Shown in pieces: positions 38,557 to 49,954 of a stretch of 64,000 nucleotides of DNA (position 1 is the stretch's first letter; every line of letters starts with the position of its first letter). Source of the stretch: Bordetella sp. (GTDB lineage: Bacteria; Pseudomonadota; Gammaproteobacteria; Burkholderiales; Burkholderiaceae_B). The stretch lies in assembly GCA_022818765.1 (NCBI GenBank), contig CP063810.1, positions 124,001 through 188,000 on the forward strand, read 5' to 3'. The notes under the pieces are model-generated. The model searched no databases. It worked only from the letters and a program-made list of their open reading frames with translations, and was not told where the DNA came from. The position numbers and the translations under genes are program-made.

Positions 38557-40892
38557 ATGTGCTCATGGTATCGATTGAGCTATAGGAATTTATTTTTAAT
38601 AAATGTAATAATTTTTACATTGTTTAAAACAGCATTAGCATCTGAATTAAATCCATTTGTTATACGCGATATAAAAATACAAGGAATAAAAAGAGTAGAA
38701 CGTGAAACAGTTTTTACTTATTTGCCAATAAAAATCGGGAATACTTTTTCTAATATTGAATCAAAAAATGTAATTCATAAACTTTATGAAACAGGATTTT
38801 TTAAAAATATAGAAATAAAAATTCAAAATGATGTAGTGTGGATTTTTCTTGAAGAAAATCCAGTAATTTTTTCAGTTAATTTTAATAAAATTAAAGCATT
38901 CGATCTTCAAACAATCATAAATGTTTCAAATAATTTAGGATTTAATGAAGGAAAAATATTTAATGATTCTATTTTAAAACAAGTTGAAACAGCTATAAAA
39001 GAACAGTATCTAAGAAAAGGATATTACAATTCTAATGTAGTATCTACAACAAACAGGATTTCGAATAACCGAATTAGCGTTGATTTTAATATATTAGAAG
39101 GTCCTTTAGCAAAAATTAATCAAATAAAAATTTTTGGAAACAATAATTTTACAGAAAAACAATTGTTGAGTTTATTTAAACTTAAAAAATCTAATTTATT
39201 CAACAATTATATGAATTCTAATGAATATTCTATTGAGAAATTGACAATTGATATCGAAAGTCTTCGGTCTTTTTATTTGGAACAAGGCTATTTAGAATTT
39301 TCAGTAAAATATAAAACGATCCTATCGCCACACTGTAAAAAGATTGATATTGAAATCACTATACATGAAGGCAATATTTATAAAATTCGAAAAATAGATA
39401 TTAATGTTGATTTATTCAATTTGAATATTAATAAGATTAATAAATTGTTGCTTATCAAAGAAGGAGAAATCTTTAATTCCATGCAAATCCAATCTTCTAT
39501 TAATTATATTAAAGATTATCTAAATCAATTAGGGTATGCATTTGCAAATGTAAATTTTAATCAAACTTTGGATCGTTCTAAATATGAAACCGATGTTGTG
39601 TTTAATATTGATTGTGGTTATCAGATTTACATAAATAAAATTAATATTACAGGTAACTTTCGGACTCGAGATACAGTAATTCGGAGAGAATTACAACAAC
39701 AAGAATCCAGTGTTTATAATTCTAAAGCTATTGAAAGATCTTATGAAAGAATTGCCCGTTTAGGTTTTTTTGATGAAATCAAATTTAATACTCAATTAAT
39801 TTCTGATACTATCAATCATGTTGATCTAAACATAAAAGTTAAAGAAAAACCTACAGGTATTATTAATCTTGGTATTGGGTATGGATCATCTGAAAAGATG
39901 ACTTTTTCCACAGGAATTAGCGAAGATAATATCTTTGGTAGAGGTTCTAATTTAACTTTAAATTTAAATACAAGTCGATCAAACCGAATATTAGCTTTTG
40001 CTTATACAGACCCTATTTTACTAAAGAAAGAGTTGGTTTAAGTACATCAGTTAGTCATCAAATAACGGATCCATCGACTATTCATGGTAGTAGTGGAGAG
40101 TTTTATTTGAATGGTTCAGTTGCTAATGTTTATTTAAATTTTCCGATTTATTCATTTGATAAAATGCATATTGGTGTTGCATTAGAACGAAATAAAATTT
40201 CTATTCATAAAAATACACCATTAAAGTATTGTAACTTTATTAATCAATATGGAGAAATAACTAAAAATTTTATAATTAATGCGGGTTTTTCAATTGATAC
40301 AAGAAATAATTTACTAATTCCCACCAAAGGTTTTTATCAACAAGTAATGGCTGATATATCTATGTTAGATTTAAAATATTATAAAATTTCAGCTAATTTT
40401 CAATATTATTTGACTTTTTTGAAGAACTATACATTTGCTATAAATGCTATAGCTGATTATGGAGCTAGTTATAGCAAAAAAGATTTTCCTATTATCAAGA
40501 ACATATATTTAGGTGGTATAGGTACTATTCGTGGTTTTGAAGGATCATCAATTGGACCAAAAGATGCGAAAACTGGAAATTATTTAGGAGGTTCTCGACG
40601 AATTGTAACTAATATTCAATTTTATATTCCTACTTTAAATTTCCCAGATAGCAATAAATTTCGTTTATTTTTATTCAGTGATGCAGGTTGCATTTATAGT
40701 CAAAACGATTCTTGTAATCTGTCTTCATTTGAAAAAAATCACAATTTTTACGATTGGAGATTTTCAGCTGGTATAGGATTTTCTTGGAAATCTCCAATTG
40801 GTCCAATGCAATTTTCTTATGGTTATCCTTTAAATAAGAGAAATGATGATAAAATACAAAATTTTCAATTCCAAATTGGAACAGGTTTCTGA
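38557..40892 (+). CDS. bamA: Outer membrane assembly factor BamA, one-base frameshift
   Basis: BamA is the essential Omp85 protein that folds beta-barrel proteins into the outer membrane. It has a signal peptide (about residues 1-29, ending TALAS), five POTRA repeats to about residue 420, then a 16-strand barrel. As written the frame ends at 40041, early in the barrel. One missing T near 40014 in ACCCTATTTTAC gives DPYFTKERVGLSTSVSH and continues to the usual features YLGGIGTIRGFEGSSIGP (loop 6 RGF motif) and the C-terminal QFQIGTGF with terminal Phe. Restored length about 778 residues. Confidence 0.92.
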
Positions 40893-40984
40893 ACAAATGA
40901 AGATAAAGATATTACTATTAAAATTATTTAAAAAAGATTTATAATATCAGCTTACCAAGTGTAGAATTTAACATAGAATAAACA

Positions 40985-41560
40985 ATGTTAAGTCAATTTA
41001 AAATTTTTAACAGTAATTTCAAGATTATTATTCATATGATTTCATTCATATCATCTATTTTTAGAAAATTTTTAATATCAATAATTTTCTTTTTAAGTAG
41101 TTCTATAATTTTAATTAATTATTCCATTGCAGAAAATATTAAGATTGGTTTTATCAATATAGAACGTATTTTAAATGAATCGGTTCCTGCTAAAATTGTT
41201 CAAACAAAAATTGAATTAGAATTCAAAAAGCGGGATGAAGAATTACAAGATTTAAATAATAATTTATCTTCTCAGTTACAGTTATTTGATAAAAATTCGC
41301 TGATTATGACTGAAAGCGATCGTCTTAAACAACAACGTATTTTAAACAATCTTGATATTGAATTACAGAGAAAACGAAATGAATTTCAAGAGGATTTAAA
41401 TCGTCGTCGAAATGAAGAGTTTTCATCAATTTTAATAAAAGCAAATGACAGCATTAAACATATTGCTGAAAAAGAAAATTATGATCTTATAATTCAAGAT
41501 GCTGTAACAGTAAACACAAGAATCGATATTACTGATCAAGTAATTAAAAGTTTAGAATAA
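40985..41560 (+). CDS. skp: Periplasmic chaperone Skp/OmpH
   Basis: Skp binds unfolded outer-membrane proteins in the periplasm. A long hydrophobic signal segment (about residues 24-48) ends near SIAENIKIGFINIERIL, the start of the mature protein. The rest is mostly alpha-helical and charged, the coiled-coil tentacles, ending near NYDLIIQDAVTVN. 191 residues with a slightly long N-terminus. A later ATG at about 41036 would give a more usual signal peptide. Between bamA and lpxD, as usual. Confidence 0.9.
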   Translation: MLSQFKIFNSNFKIIIHMISFISSIFRKFLISIIFFLSSSIILINYSIAENIKIGFINIERILNESVPAKIVQTKIELEFKKRDEELQDLNNNLSSQLQLFDKNSLIMTESDRLKQQRILNNLDIELQRKRNEFQEDLNRRRNEEFSSILIKANDSIKHIAEKENYDLIIQDAVTVNTRIDITDQVIKSLE

Positions 41561-41568
41561 AAATATTC

Positions 41569-42671
41569 ATGCCATTTTTACTAGAAATAGATCAAGCCTC
41601 AGTCTTGATAAATTACTTTGTTCAATAGATACAAATGGAATAGAATGGGAGATTATATTATCGGATTCTAGACCATTACCGAAAATAAGAGGTATTGCAA
41701 GTTTATCAAATGCTCTTAATGAAGAGATTACTTTTTTAAGTAATGCAAAATATCGAAAATTTCTTTCAGATACTAAGGCTGGTGCTGTTATTCTTTCAGA
41801 AAAAGTTCTGCAAGATTTATCTAAAGATCAACAAAACCTTTCTTATCCTTTAGTTTTAACTACAAATCCCTATTTATTATATGCTCGTCTAGCTCAATGG
41901 TTTGAAAAAAATTTAAACCTTGAGAAAATTGAATATATAGATCCATCTGCAACTATTGCATCAAGTGCTATTATTGGCAAAAATGTTAGAATTTATGCCA
42001 ATTGTGTGATTGGATCAGAAGCCTGTATTGGAGAAGGATGCATATTGGAACCATTTTGTGTAATTGGACCTAATTGTAAAGTAGGATCTAATTGTCATTT
42101 TTATCCTAGGGTGACTTTATATAAAAATGTATTTGTGGGTAAAAGAACAATTTTACATAGTGGTGTAGTATTAGGATCAGATGGATTTGGATATGCATCA
42201 AATTTCAAATCAGAGAATGAAAATAACCAGATCTGGGAAAAAATACCACAATTTGGACGAGTTATTATAGGTAATGATGTTGAAATTGGAGCCAATACAA
42301 CTATAGATAGAGGAGCTCTTGATGATACAGTGCTAGGTAATGGAGTTAAATTAGATAACTTGATTATGGTTGGTCATAATGTAAAAATAAAGGATCACAC
42401 TGCCATAGCTGCTTGTGTTGGTATTGCTGGATCAACTAGTATTGGACAATATTGCACAATTGGTGGAGCAGCTATGATATCTGGACATTTAATCTTAGTT
42501 GATCATGTTCATGTTTCTGGAGGTACAGCGGTAATTTCAGATATTTTAGAATCAGGTCAATACACTGGTATTTATCCATTTTCAAAACATTCTATTTGGA
42601 AGAAGAACATAGCAGTTTTACTAAAATTAGGACAATTACGCCAAAATTTATTTCCATTGGAGAAAAAATAA
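41569..42671 (+). CDS. lpxD: UDP-3-O-acylglucosamine N-acyltransferase LpxD, one-base frameshift
   Basis: LpxD adds the second hydroxyacyl chain in lipid A synthesis. The ATG at 41569 begins [10 protein letters not shown], and the frame stops after about 20 codons. One missing A at 41601 restores [19 protein letters not shown] and the uridine-binding domain [26 protein letters not shown]. The long C-terminal half is a left-handed beta-helix of hexapeptide repeats ([17 protein letters not shown]... [21 protein letters not shown]), carrying the catalytic His. Ends in a helical C-terminus at 42671. Restored length about 367 residues. Confidence 0.92.
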
Positions 42672-42723
42672 TGCAGGACAAGGAACATGTGGATATAGGA
42701 TTTATGGTTTGGGAAGTATAGAA

Positions 42724-43179
42724 ATGGAACTCACTATCGACCAAATTAAGGCAAGACTTCCACATAGGTATCCTATGTTGTTAATAGATCGTGTTCTGGA
42801 AATCAAACCTGGAAAATCTATTATTGCTATTAAAAATGTTTCTATTAACGAGCCTTTCTTTGAAGGTCATTTTCCTCATTTTTCAGTAATGCCAGGAGTC
42901 TTAATTATAGAAGCTATGGCCCAAGCAGCTGCTTTATTTTCATTTGATGCAAGAAATTTAAATTTAAACATAGATAGAGCAAAAACAGCTTATTATTTAG
43001 TTGGTGTTAATGATGCACGTTTTCGAAAGCCTGTAGTTCCTGGAGATCAATTACGCCTTGAAGTAGAAGCAGAACGTTTAGGGCAGTCTATTTGTAAATA
43101 TAGAGCACGAGCATTCATTTGTGACAAAATTGCTGCAGAAGCAAAACTAATGTGTGCTGTTCGTGATTTGGAAGAGTAA
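42724..43179 (+). CDS. fabZ: 3-hydroxyacyl-[ACP] dehydratase FabZ
   Basis: FabZ dehydrates hydroxyacyl-ACP in fatty acid synthesis and competes with LpxA/LpxD for hydroxyacyl chains. The hot-dog fold active site is in [13 protein letters not shown] and [26 protein letters not shown] (read in blocks), with catalytic His and Glu. The start ATG at 42724 has GGAAG at a good distance. A TTG at 42709 would add five residues. About 151 residues. Its stop overlaps the lpxA start by one base. Confidence 0.95.
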   Translation: MELTIDQIKARLPHRYPMLLIDRVLEIKPGKSIIAIKNVSINEPFFEGHFPHFSVMPGVLIIEAMAQAAALFSFDARNLNLNIDRAKTAYYLVGVNDARFRKPVVPGDQLRLEVEAERLGQSICKYRARAFICDKIAAEAKLMCAVRDLEE

Positions 43180-43973
43180 TGTCTGAGAAAATTCACCATA
43201 CAGCTATTATAGATTCAAATGCTCAAATTGATAGCTCAGTAATAATTGGTCCTTATAGTATCATTGGCTCAGGAGTATGTATTGGAGCAGGAACAAAAAT
43301 AGGACCTCATTGTATAATTGATGGAAAGACCATAATTGGAAAGGAAAATATCTTTTATCGATTTTGTTCTATAGGAGGTATGCCTCAGGATAAAAAATAT
43401 AATGGAGAACAAACTAATTTAATTATTGGTAATCGAAATACAGTCCGCGAGTTCTCAACATTCAATACTGGAACTGTCCAAGATAGAGGTGTTACTTCTA
43501 TTGGAAATGATAATTGGATAATGGCTTATGTACATATTGCACATGATTGTCACATTGGAAATAATACGATTTTGGCAAATTCAGTTCAATTAGGCGGGCA
43601 TGTTCATGTCGGCGATTGGGCTATTGCTGGAGGTTTAACAGGCGTTCATCAGTTCTCTAAACTTGGTGCACATAGTATGACTGGTGGAAATAGTTCACTA
43701 ATGCAAGATGCATTGCCATTTGTTTTATGTGCAGGCAACCCATGCAAGCCAGTTGGAATTAATGCGGAAGGTTTAAGACGTCGTGGATTTTCGCATACTG
43801 TAATATCAGCAATCCGTGTTGCTTATAAAATAATTTATAGAAATGGTTTATCATTGGATAGAGCTCGTATTGAATTACAAAATTATCAGAAATCTTGCCC
43901 AGAAATAGAATCTTATTTGCAAATAATTTTAGATTTCTTAGATCAATCCCATCGTGGAATTATACGACCATGA
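43179..43973 (+). CDS. lpxA: UDP-N-acetylglucosamine acyltransferase LpxA
   Basis: LpxA is the first enzyme of lipid A synthesis, moving a hydroxyacyl chain from ACP to UDP-GlcNAc. Hexapeptide repeats form a beta-helix from residue 5 on (IDSNAQIDSSVIIGPYSIIGSG). The family motifs IGGMPQDKKYNGE, STFNTGTVQDRG and MAYVHIAHDCHIGNN (catalytic His) and the C-terminal helical part INAEGLRRRGFS are present. 264 residues, normal. It overlaps lpxB by four bases (ATGA). Confidence 0.97.
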   Translation: MSEKIHHTAIIDSNAQIDSSVIIGPYSIIGSGVCIGAGTKIGPHCIIDGKTIIGKENIFYRFCSIGGMPQDKKYNGEQTNLIIGNRNTVREFSTFNTGTVQDRGVTSIGNDNWIMAYVHIAHDCHIGNNTILANSVQLGGHVHVGDWAIAGGLTGVHQFSKLGAHSMTGGNSSLMQDALPFVLCAGNPCKPVGINAEGLRRRGFSHTVISAIRVAYKIIYRNGLSLDRARIELQNYQKSCPEIESYLQIILDFLDQSHRGIIRP

Positions 43974-45174
43974 AAAATATCTGTATAGGAATGGTTGCTG
44001 GTGAATCATCTGGAGATTTATTAACATCACACATCATTGGAGAAATTCAAAAAAAATTACCTGAAAATTCCATATATGAAGGAATTGGTGGTTCTCATAT
44101 GCAAAACTGTGGTTTTAAATCATTATATTCAATGGAGACATTATCAAAATTTGGTTATATTGATGTAATAAAATGCTTACCAAAGCTTTTATATATATAT
44201 TTTGCAATAAAAAATAGATGGTTTAGGAAAAGACCAAATTTATTTATTGGGATTGATTCACCGGATTTTAATCTTCGACTTGAATTTCAGTTAAAAAAAT
44301 TAGGTATACCTACTTTGCATTTTGTGAGTCCTTCTATATGGGCATGGCGTTATGAAAGAATTCATAAAATTCGAAGAGCAGTTTCTCATATTTTTGTTTT
44401 ATTTCCTTTTGAAGAAAGAATTTATATAAACGAAGGGATTTCTGTTTCTTATGTCGGTCATCCATTAGCAAATATTATTCCTATAAAGCCAAATCAAAAT
44501 TCTTCGCGAAAATTGTTGAATGTTAACAAAAATTCGAAGGTTCTTGCTATTCTTCCAGGAAGTCGATCTTCAGAGATTAAATTATTAGCACCAAAATTTC
44601 TACAAGCGGCACAATTACTTCAACAATGGAATCCTAATTTGTTATTTCTCGTGCCTATGATAAATAAGATTCGTCGCATAGAATTCGAAAAAATTTTAAA
44701 AAAATATCCAGTTCCTGGTCTTAGATGTATTGATCAAGAAGATGTTCCTCGTTTTAAATTAAATCATGAGGTTTATCCATTTCATGGCCTGTTATAGAAT
44801 CAAGTAATGCTGTTTTAGTTGCAAGTGGAACAGCCACTCTTGAAGTAGCTTTATATAAAAAGCCCATGGTTATTTCTTATATATTATCACCATTAATGTA
44901 TCGTTTCATGCGTTGGAAATTTGGAAAAAGATTTCCAAATTTACCTTGGATTGGATTGCCAAATATATTATCTGGGAAATTTATTGTTCCTGAAGTGTTA
45001 CAAGAACAGGCAACACCTGAAAAACTTGCTAAAGCTACATGGTTAATGCTAAATGATAAAAAAAGAAAGAAAACAATCCAGAAATATTTCATTAATATTC
45101 ACAAAAAATTACTGATGAATACATCTACATTAATTGCGGATAAGGTATTGGAAATCATCAAAAAAAATTCATGA
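43970..45174 (+). CDS. lpxB: Lipid-A-disaccharide synthase LpxB, one-base frameshift
   Basis: LpxB joins lipid X and UDP-diacylglucosamine in lipid A synthesis, at the inner face of the membrane. The start MKNICIGMVAGESSGDLL and the segments GIGGSHMQNCGF, IDSPDFNLRL, HFVSPSIWAWR and LPGSRSSEI are typical. One C is missing near 44788-44789 in ATGGCCTGTTATAG. With it, the reading is PVIESSNAVLVASGTATLEVAL, the conserved acceptor-site region, then MVISYILSPL to TGA at 45174. As written the frame ends at 44797. Restored length about 401 residues. Confidence 0.92.
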
Positions 45175-45184
45175 AAAATTATTA

Positions 45185-46209
45185 TTAGTTATATAAATAA
45201 CAATTTTGAATATAATCAACCTCATTTTTAGAACCTAAAATTAGACTCGTTCTTTGATGCAACATTGTTGGATTAATGCTTAATATTCTTTTACTATCAC
45301 TTATTGATTTTCCCCTGCTTGTTCGATTATGAAGCTAATAGGATTCGCTTCATACATGAGTCGAAGTTTGCCTGGCTCATTTGGATTCCTTTTATCCCAC
45401 GGGTATAAAAATATTCCACCTCGCATCAGAATTCGATGAACATCAGCTACCATAGAAGCAATCCAACGCATATTATAATTTTTTCTAAATGGACCTGTTT
45501 CACCTGCAATGCAATTTCTTATATAACTAGAAATTTTGTCATCCCAATGTCTCATGTTTGATGTATTGATTGAAAATTCTTGAGTATCTTCTGGAATAAT
45601 GATTTCATTATGAGTCATGATCCATGAATCAACTTCTCGATCTAAAGTAAAAATTACAATACCGGTTCCAACTGTAAAAACAAACTGACTTTGTGGTCCA
45701 TAAATCGCATAACCAGCAGCAACTTGATTATCACCTGATTGTAAAAAATCTTTTTCCGTAGTAAGCATAGCATTTCCTAACATTTTTGAAGATGAATGAG
45801 GAATACTTAAAATGGAAAATATTGTTCCAATAGAAGAATTCGTATTTATATTGGAAGAGCCATCAAGCGGATCAAATAAAAGCAAATATTTACCTTTTGA
45901 ATAATGGTTAGGAATTAGATAAACATTTTCCATCTCTTCAGAAGCGATTCCTGCTAGACATTCTAACTGCTCGTTCGTTTCTAACAGAATTTGATTGGCC
46001 ATTACATCTAATTTCTTTTGTACCTCTCCATGAAAATTTTTCGAATTTACATTATCTAAAATACCACTGATCTTTCCTCTGCTTACTAAATAGCTGATAA
46101 TTTTACAAGAATTAGAAATCATCTCTATTAGAGAACATAATTCTGAATCAATTGATGAAGATTGTTGTTTTATTTCAGTTAAGTAATGATTTATTGTCAT
46201 TTGATTCAA
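45185..46209 (-). CDS. fbp: Fructose-1,6-bisphosphatase class I, hidden one-base frameshift near the end
   Basis: Fbp hydrolyses fructose 1,6-bisphosphate in gluconeogenesis. The metal site [25 protein letters not shown] (read in blocks) and [17 protein letters not shown]...GGIFLYP are conserved. As written, the frame ends at 45301 after IIEQAGENQ. Adding one G to the GGGG run (plus-strand CCCC 45312-45315) gives [38 protein letters not shown] to TAA at 45185-45187, matching the normal family ending. Restored length about 341 residues. The start overlaps the pepN stop by four bases. Confidence 0.92.
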
Positions 46210-48923
46210 AATTCAACTTCTCCTTCATAAGAAAACTCTAAAGTTTTAAAAATAACTTCAGAAACATTTTTGGAAAGATTTGGGTAATTATATAAATATT
46301 CCAAAGATTTTTTCATAGGGTATCGAAATTTATCTGTAAAATAAGACCAATTATCAAATGCTCTTGCTAATCTTGACGCAATTTCTGGGTTAATTTTATC
46401 TAATATTAGAACTTGTTCTATCCAATATTCATATCCAGATCCATCCGATTGATGGATGCCATATGTGTTATGCATACAAAATTGAAAAATTACAGAACGG
46501 ACTCTATTAGGATTATGCCAATCAAATTTAGGATGATTCATTAGTTTGCGAATTTTTTTAACATCTGTATTACGCCCTCTAGCTTGTAAAGAAAACCATT
46601 TATCAATAACTAATGGATCATGATTCCATTTTTCATAAAACCTTTCTAAAGCATCTATAGCTAGATCTTCATTGTAAAAATTTATTAGCAGAGAAAGAGC
46701 TGCAATACGATCTGTCATATTATCAGATTTTTCATATTGTTTTTGAGCTAAAATTTTTCCATTTGAATTATCTGAAGCTACTAAGTAATATAATGCCAAA
46801 TTTTTTAGTGCGCGATAGCCTGCTGAAATATAACTGTAAGTGACATTATCATTTTTATAGTTATTAATATTATTAAAAATCCTTTCCCATAAATTAGATA
46901 GTTTATTTCCAATAATAGATTCAAGAATTTCAATAGCTTTTAATAAAGAAGGTGTATCTATTGGTTTCATATATTTAGATAATGTTTTTTCTTCGGGCAA
47001 AGATAAAATCCGTGCACGATATGAAGGATCTAAAGTTGAATCAGTTAATAACTGTTCCCATATTTTAATAAATTTATTATTCACTAATATTGGATTTTGA
47101 GTTATTTGTTTTGCAAGATTTAAAATCTTATGACTTGCTAATTTATTAACTGATTCCCAACGGGAAAATAAATCTTTATCATGTAAACAGAGCAGATACA
47201 ATTCAGATTCGGTATATGAATAATCAACAGTTATAGGAGCTGAGAAATTTCTTAACAAAGAAGGAATTGGCTTGTCAGATATATCCTCAAAAACCCATCG
47301 TTGTATAGGTTTTGAGAGCTCTAATAATACTGTTTCACTTGGTGGAGAACCTTTTAGAATTAAAGGTATAGAATTTCCTTGATGATCTAAAAAACCAATA
47401 GAAAATGGTATATGATAAGGTTTTTTATTGTTGATTTTATTTTGTTCAATACCAACAGGTTTACAACTTTGTTCAAGTGTTATAACACAACTTTTTTTTA
47501 TTTTACAATGATCTATTGTTACCTTGACTTTTGGAGTTCCTGCTTGCAAATACCATTGATGAAAGGCAGATAAATTTTTTCCTGGGTTGTATTTAATATA
47601 AAAAAATTCCATGATATTTAAAAAATCATCACAGGTTGCAGCTTTTCCATCATACTTTCGGAAATATTCTTTCATTCCTTCTAAAAATCTTACATTTCCA
47701 AGTAATGTATGAAGCATTCTTATTACCTCAGCTCCCTTTTCATAAATAGTTTCTGTATAGAAATTGCTAATTTCTGAATAACTTTCAGGACGAATAGGAT
47801 GAGCTAAAGGACTTTCATCTTCAGCAAACTGTTCAGCCCGTAAATTTATAACATTATCAATTCTCTTGACTGCATATACACTATTAGCAAAAGAACCTTC
47901 AAAATCAGAAGCGGCTATAGCTGCACTGAATTGTTGATCTCGAAAAACTGTTAATCCTTCTTTTAAACTAAGTTGAAACCAATCTCGGCAGGTTATTCTA
48001 TTTCCAGTCCAATTATGAAAATATTCATGCCCAATAACAGATTGTATATTTTCATAATCACTATCTGTTGCAGTCTCAGAATTTGCTAAGACATAAGCCG
48101 AATTAAATATATTTAAACCTTTATTTTCCATAGCCCCCATATTAAAATCATGAACTGATACGATCATGAAACGTTCCAAATCTAGCTCTAAACCATAATA
48201 TTTTTCATCCCATTGAATTGCTTGAATTAAAGAATCTAAAGCCCATTGAGTTTTATTAGTCGAATCCGGAGAACTATATATTTGAAGTAATATATTTCGA
48301 TTTTTATAATTATTAAGATAAGTTTCATTAACTATATAATTCCCAGCAACAAGAGCAAACAAATAACAAGGTTTTGGGAATGGATCGTACCATTGAACTT
48401 CTTGACGACCATCAGATAATATTTCTTTTTTGATTAGGTTTCCATTCGAAAGCAAGATAGGAAAATCTTTTGATGCTCTAATAGTCACTCTATATCGAGA
48501 TAGAACATCTGGACGATCTGCAAACCATGTAATTCGACGAAAACCTTCTGGTTCGCACTGTGTAATAAAATTACCTTTAGAGATATATAACCCCATCAAA
48601 ACGGAGTTGATATTTGGTTTGCATTGACTAACAATTTTCATTGTTGCTTTTTTAGGAAAATTATGAATGCTTAAGGTTTTAGATGTTAAAGTATATTGAT
48701 TATTATTTAATAATTTTCCATTTACCGATAAAGAAATTAATTCTAAATCCTCTCCATTTAGATGCAAAATATTGTCAAAGGAATCTAATTTGCAACAAAT
48801 ATCCATAATATTGCATACACGAGTAATTTCAGGAGATAAATCGAATGTTAAATTCACATTTTCTATCTTATAAGGATAGGCCTTATAATCTTTTCGGTAG
48901 ATAGTATCTAAGGAAGTTTTCAT
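46206..48923 (-). CDS. pepN: Aminopeptidase N (alanyl aminopeptidase)
   Basis: PepN is the main cytoplasmic M1 zinc aminopeptidase. The zinc motif [11 protein letters not shown] (HExxH) with the second Glu in [13 protein letters not shown], and the substrate motif [12 protein letters not shown], are present. The N-terminal domain contains [22 protein letters not shown] (read in blocks), as in proteobacterial PepN. The C-terminal helical domain runs to the end. 905 residues, normal. It is upstream of fbp with a four-base overlap, a pairing seen in other Burkholderiales. Confidence 0.97.
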   Translation of the reverse strand: MKTSLDTIYRKDYKAYPYKIENVNLTFDLSPEITRVCNIMDICCKLDSFDNILHLNGEDLELISLSVNGKLLNNNQYTLTSKTLSIHNFPKKATMKIVSQCKPNINSVLMGLYISKGNFITQCEPEGFRRITWFADRPDVLSRYRVTIRASKDFPILLSNGNLIKKEILSDGRQEVQWYDPFPKPCYLFALVAGNYIVNETYLNNYKNRNILLQIYSSPDSTNKTQWALDSLIQAIQWDEKYYGLELDLERFMIVSVHDFNMGAMENKGLNIFNSAYVLANSETATDSDYENIQSVIGHEYFHNWTGNRITCRDWFQLSLKEGLTVFRDQQFSAAIAASDFEGSFANSVYAVKRIDNVINLRAEQFAEDESPLAHPIRPESYSEISNFYTETIYEKGAEVIRMLHTLLGNVRFLEGMKEYFRKYDGKAATCDDFLNIMEFFYIKYNPGKNLSAFHQWYLQAGTPKVKVTIDHCKIKKSCVITLEQSCKPVGIEQNKINNKKPYHIPFSIGFLDHQGNSIPLILKGSPPSETVLLELSKPIQRWVFEDISDKPIPSLLRNFSAPITVDYSYTESELYLLCLHDKDLFSRWESVNKLASHKILNLAKQITQNPILVNNKFIKIWEQLLTDSTLDPSYRARILSLPEEKTLSKYMKPIDTPSLLKAIEILESIIGNKLSNLWERIFNNINNYKNDNVTYSYISAGYRALKNLALYYLVASDNSNGKILAQKQYEKSDNMTDRIAALSLLINFYNEDLAIDALERFYEKWNHDPLVIDKWFSLQARGRNTDVKKIRKLMNHPKFDWHNPNRVRSVIFQFCMHNTYGIHQSDGSGYEYWIEQVLILDKINPEIASRLARAFDNWSYFTDKFRYPMKKSLEYLYNYPNLSKNVSEVIFKTLEFSYEGEVEF

Positions 48924-49093
48924 AAATATAAATATATGTTTTTAGGTAAAAATAGGTTTGTTAATGCTTATTTAATTAGTGTATTCTGCGAGACTAAATG
49001 ATTGTCACTTAAGTTTATAATTCATTCTTCAATGAGATTCATTTAAAATTGAGACAATAATTAAAAGTAATTTTATTTCAAAAAAATCAATTA

Positions 49094-49945
49094 ATGAAAA
49101 ATCTAGCTTATAATAACTATACTATGTTTAATACCAATATTGGTTCTTTTTCAATAGCTGCATTACAAATGGTCAGCACACAAAATGTTTTGGAAAATCT
49201 TAATCAAGCAAGAGAGTTAATTGAACAAACAGTTCTAAGTGGAGCAAAACTGATAGCATTGCCTGAATATTTCTGTTTTATGGGATATCTTGAAACTGAT
49301 AAATTAACAATCAGAGAAAAAGAAGGGGTTGGCATTGTTCAAAATTTTTTATTAGAACAAGCAGTTAAACATGAAATTTGGATAGTAGGAGGTACCATAC
49401 CTTTAATTTGTCCAGAAGATCCTGGAAAGATCTTTAATACAACTATTGTATATTCACCTAATGGTAAACAAATAGTTCGTTACGATAAAATACATTTATT
49501 CAAATTTAGATCAGGTATTGAATATCATGATGAATCTTCTGTTGTTCAATCTGGTTATGAAGTAAAAGTATTTGATAGTCCCATTGGGAAAATTGGTTTA
49601 TCTATTTGTTATGATTTACGCTTTCCAGAATTATATAGAGCTATGGGTCCAGTTCAGCTTATAATTGTTCCCGCTGCTTTTACATATGAAACAGGTAAAT
49701 CACATTGGGAATTCCTTATTCGTGCTCGTGCCATCGAAAATCAATGTTATGTTTTAGCTCCCGCGCAAGGTGGTTTGCATCCTAATGGGCGTCGAACTTG
49801 GGGACATACTATGTTAGTTGATCCATGGGGGGAAATAATTCATTTGCTTTCAGAAGGTCAAGGTTTCATAATTGGCAATGTAGAACTTGACCGGATTATG
49901 GAAGTCCGAACAAAATTACCTTCATTAAATCATCGTGTACTTTAA
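49094..49945 (+). CDS. Carbon-nitrogen hydrolase (Nit family; omega-amidase/deaminated glutathione amidase type)
   Basis: A nitrilase-superfamily amidase with the catalytic Glu in ALPEYF, Lys in YDKIHLFKF and Cys in LSICYDLRFPELYRAMG. Proteobacterial members near tldD resemble Nit1, which hydrolyses deaminated glutathione, or omega-amidases. The exact substrate cannot be read here. About 283 residues. The first 14 residues (MKNLAYNNYTMFNT) are extra compared with relatives, so the start may be slightly later. It is followed 9 bases later by tldD. Confidence 0.88.
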   Translation: MKNLAYNNYTMFNTNIGSFSIAALQMVSTQNVLENLNQARELIEQTVLSGAKLIALPEYFCFMGYLETDKLTIREKEGVGIVQNFLLEQAVKHEIWIVGGTIPLICPEDPGKIFNTTIVYSPNGKQIVRYDKIHLFKFRSGIEYHDESSVVQSGYEVKVFDSPIGKIGLSICYDLRFPELYRAMGPVQLIIVPAAFTYETGKSHWEFLIRARAIENQCYVLAPAQGGLHPNGRRTWGHTMLVDPWGEIIHLLSEGQGFIIGNVELDRIMEVRTKLPSLNHRVL

Positions 49946-49954
49946 TTTTAAAAA

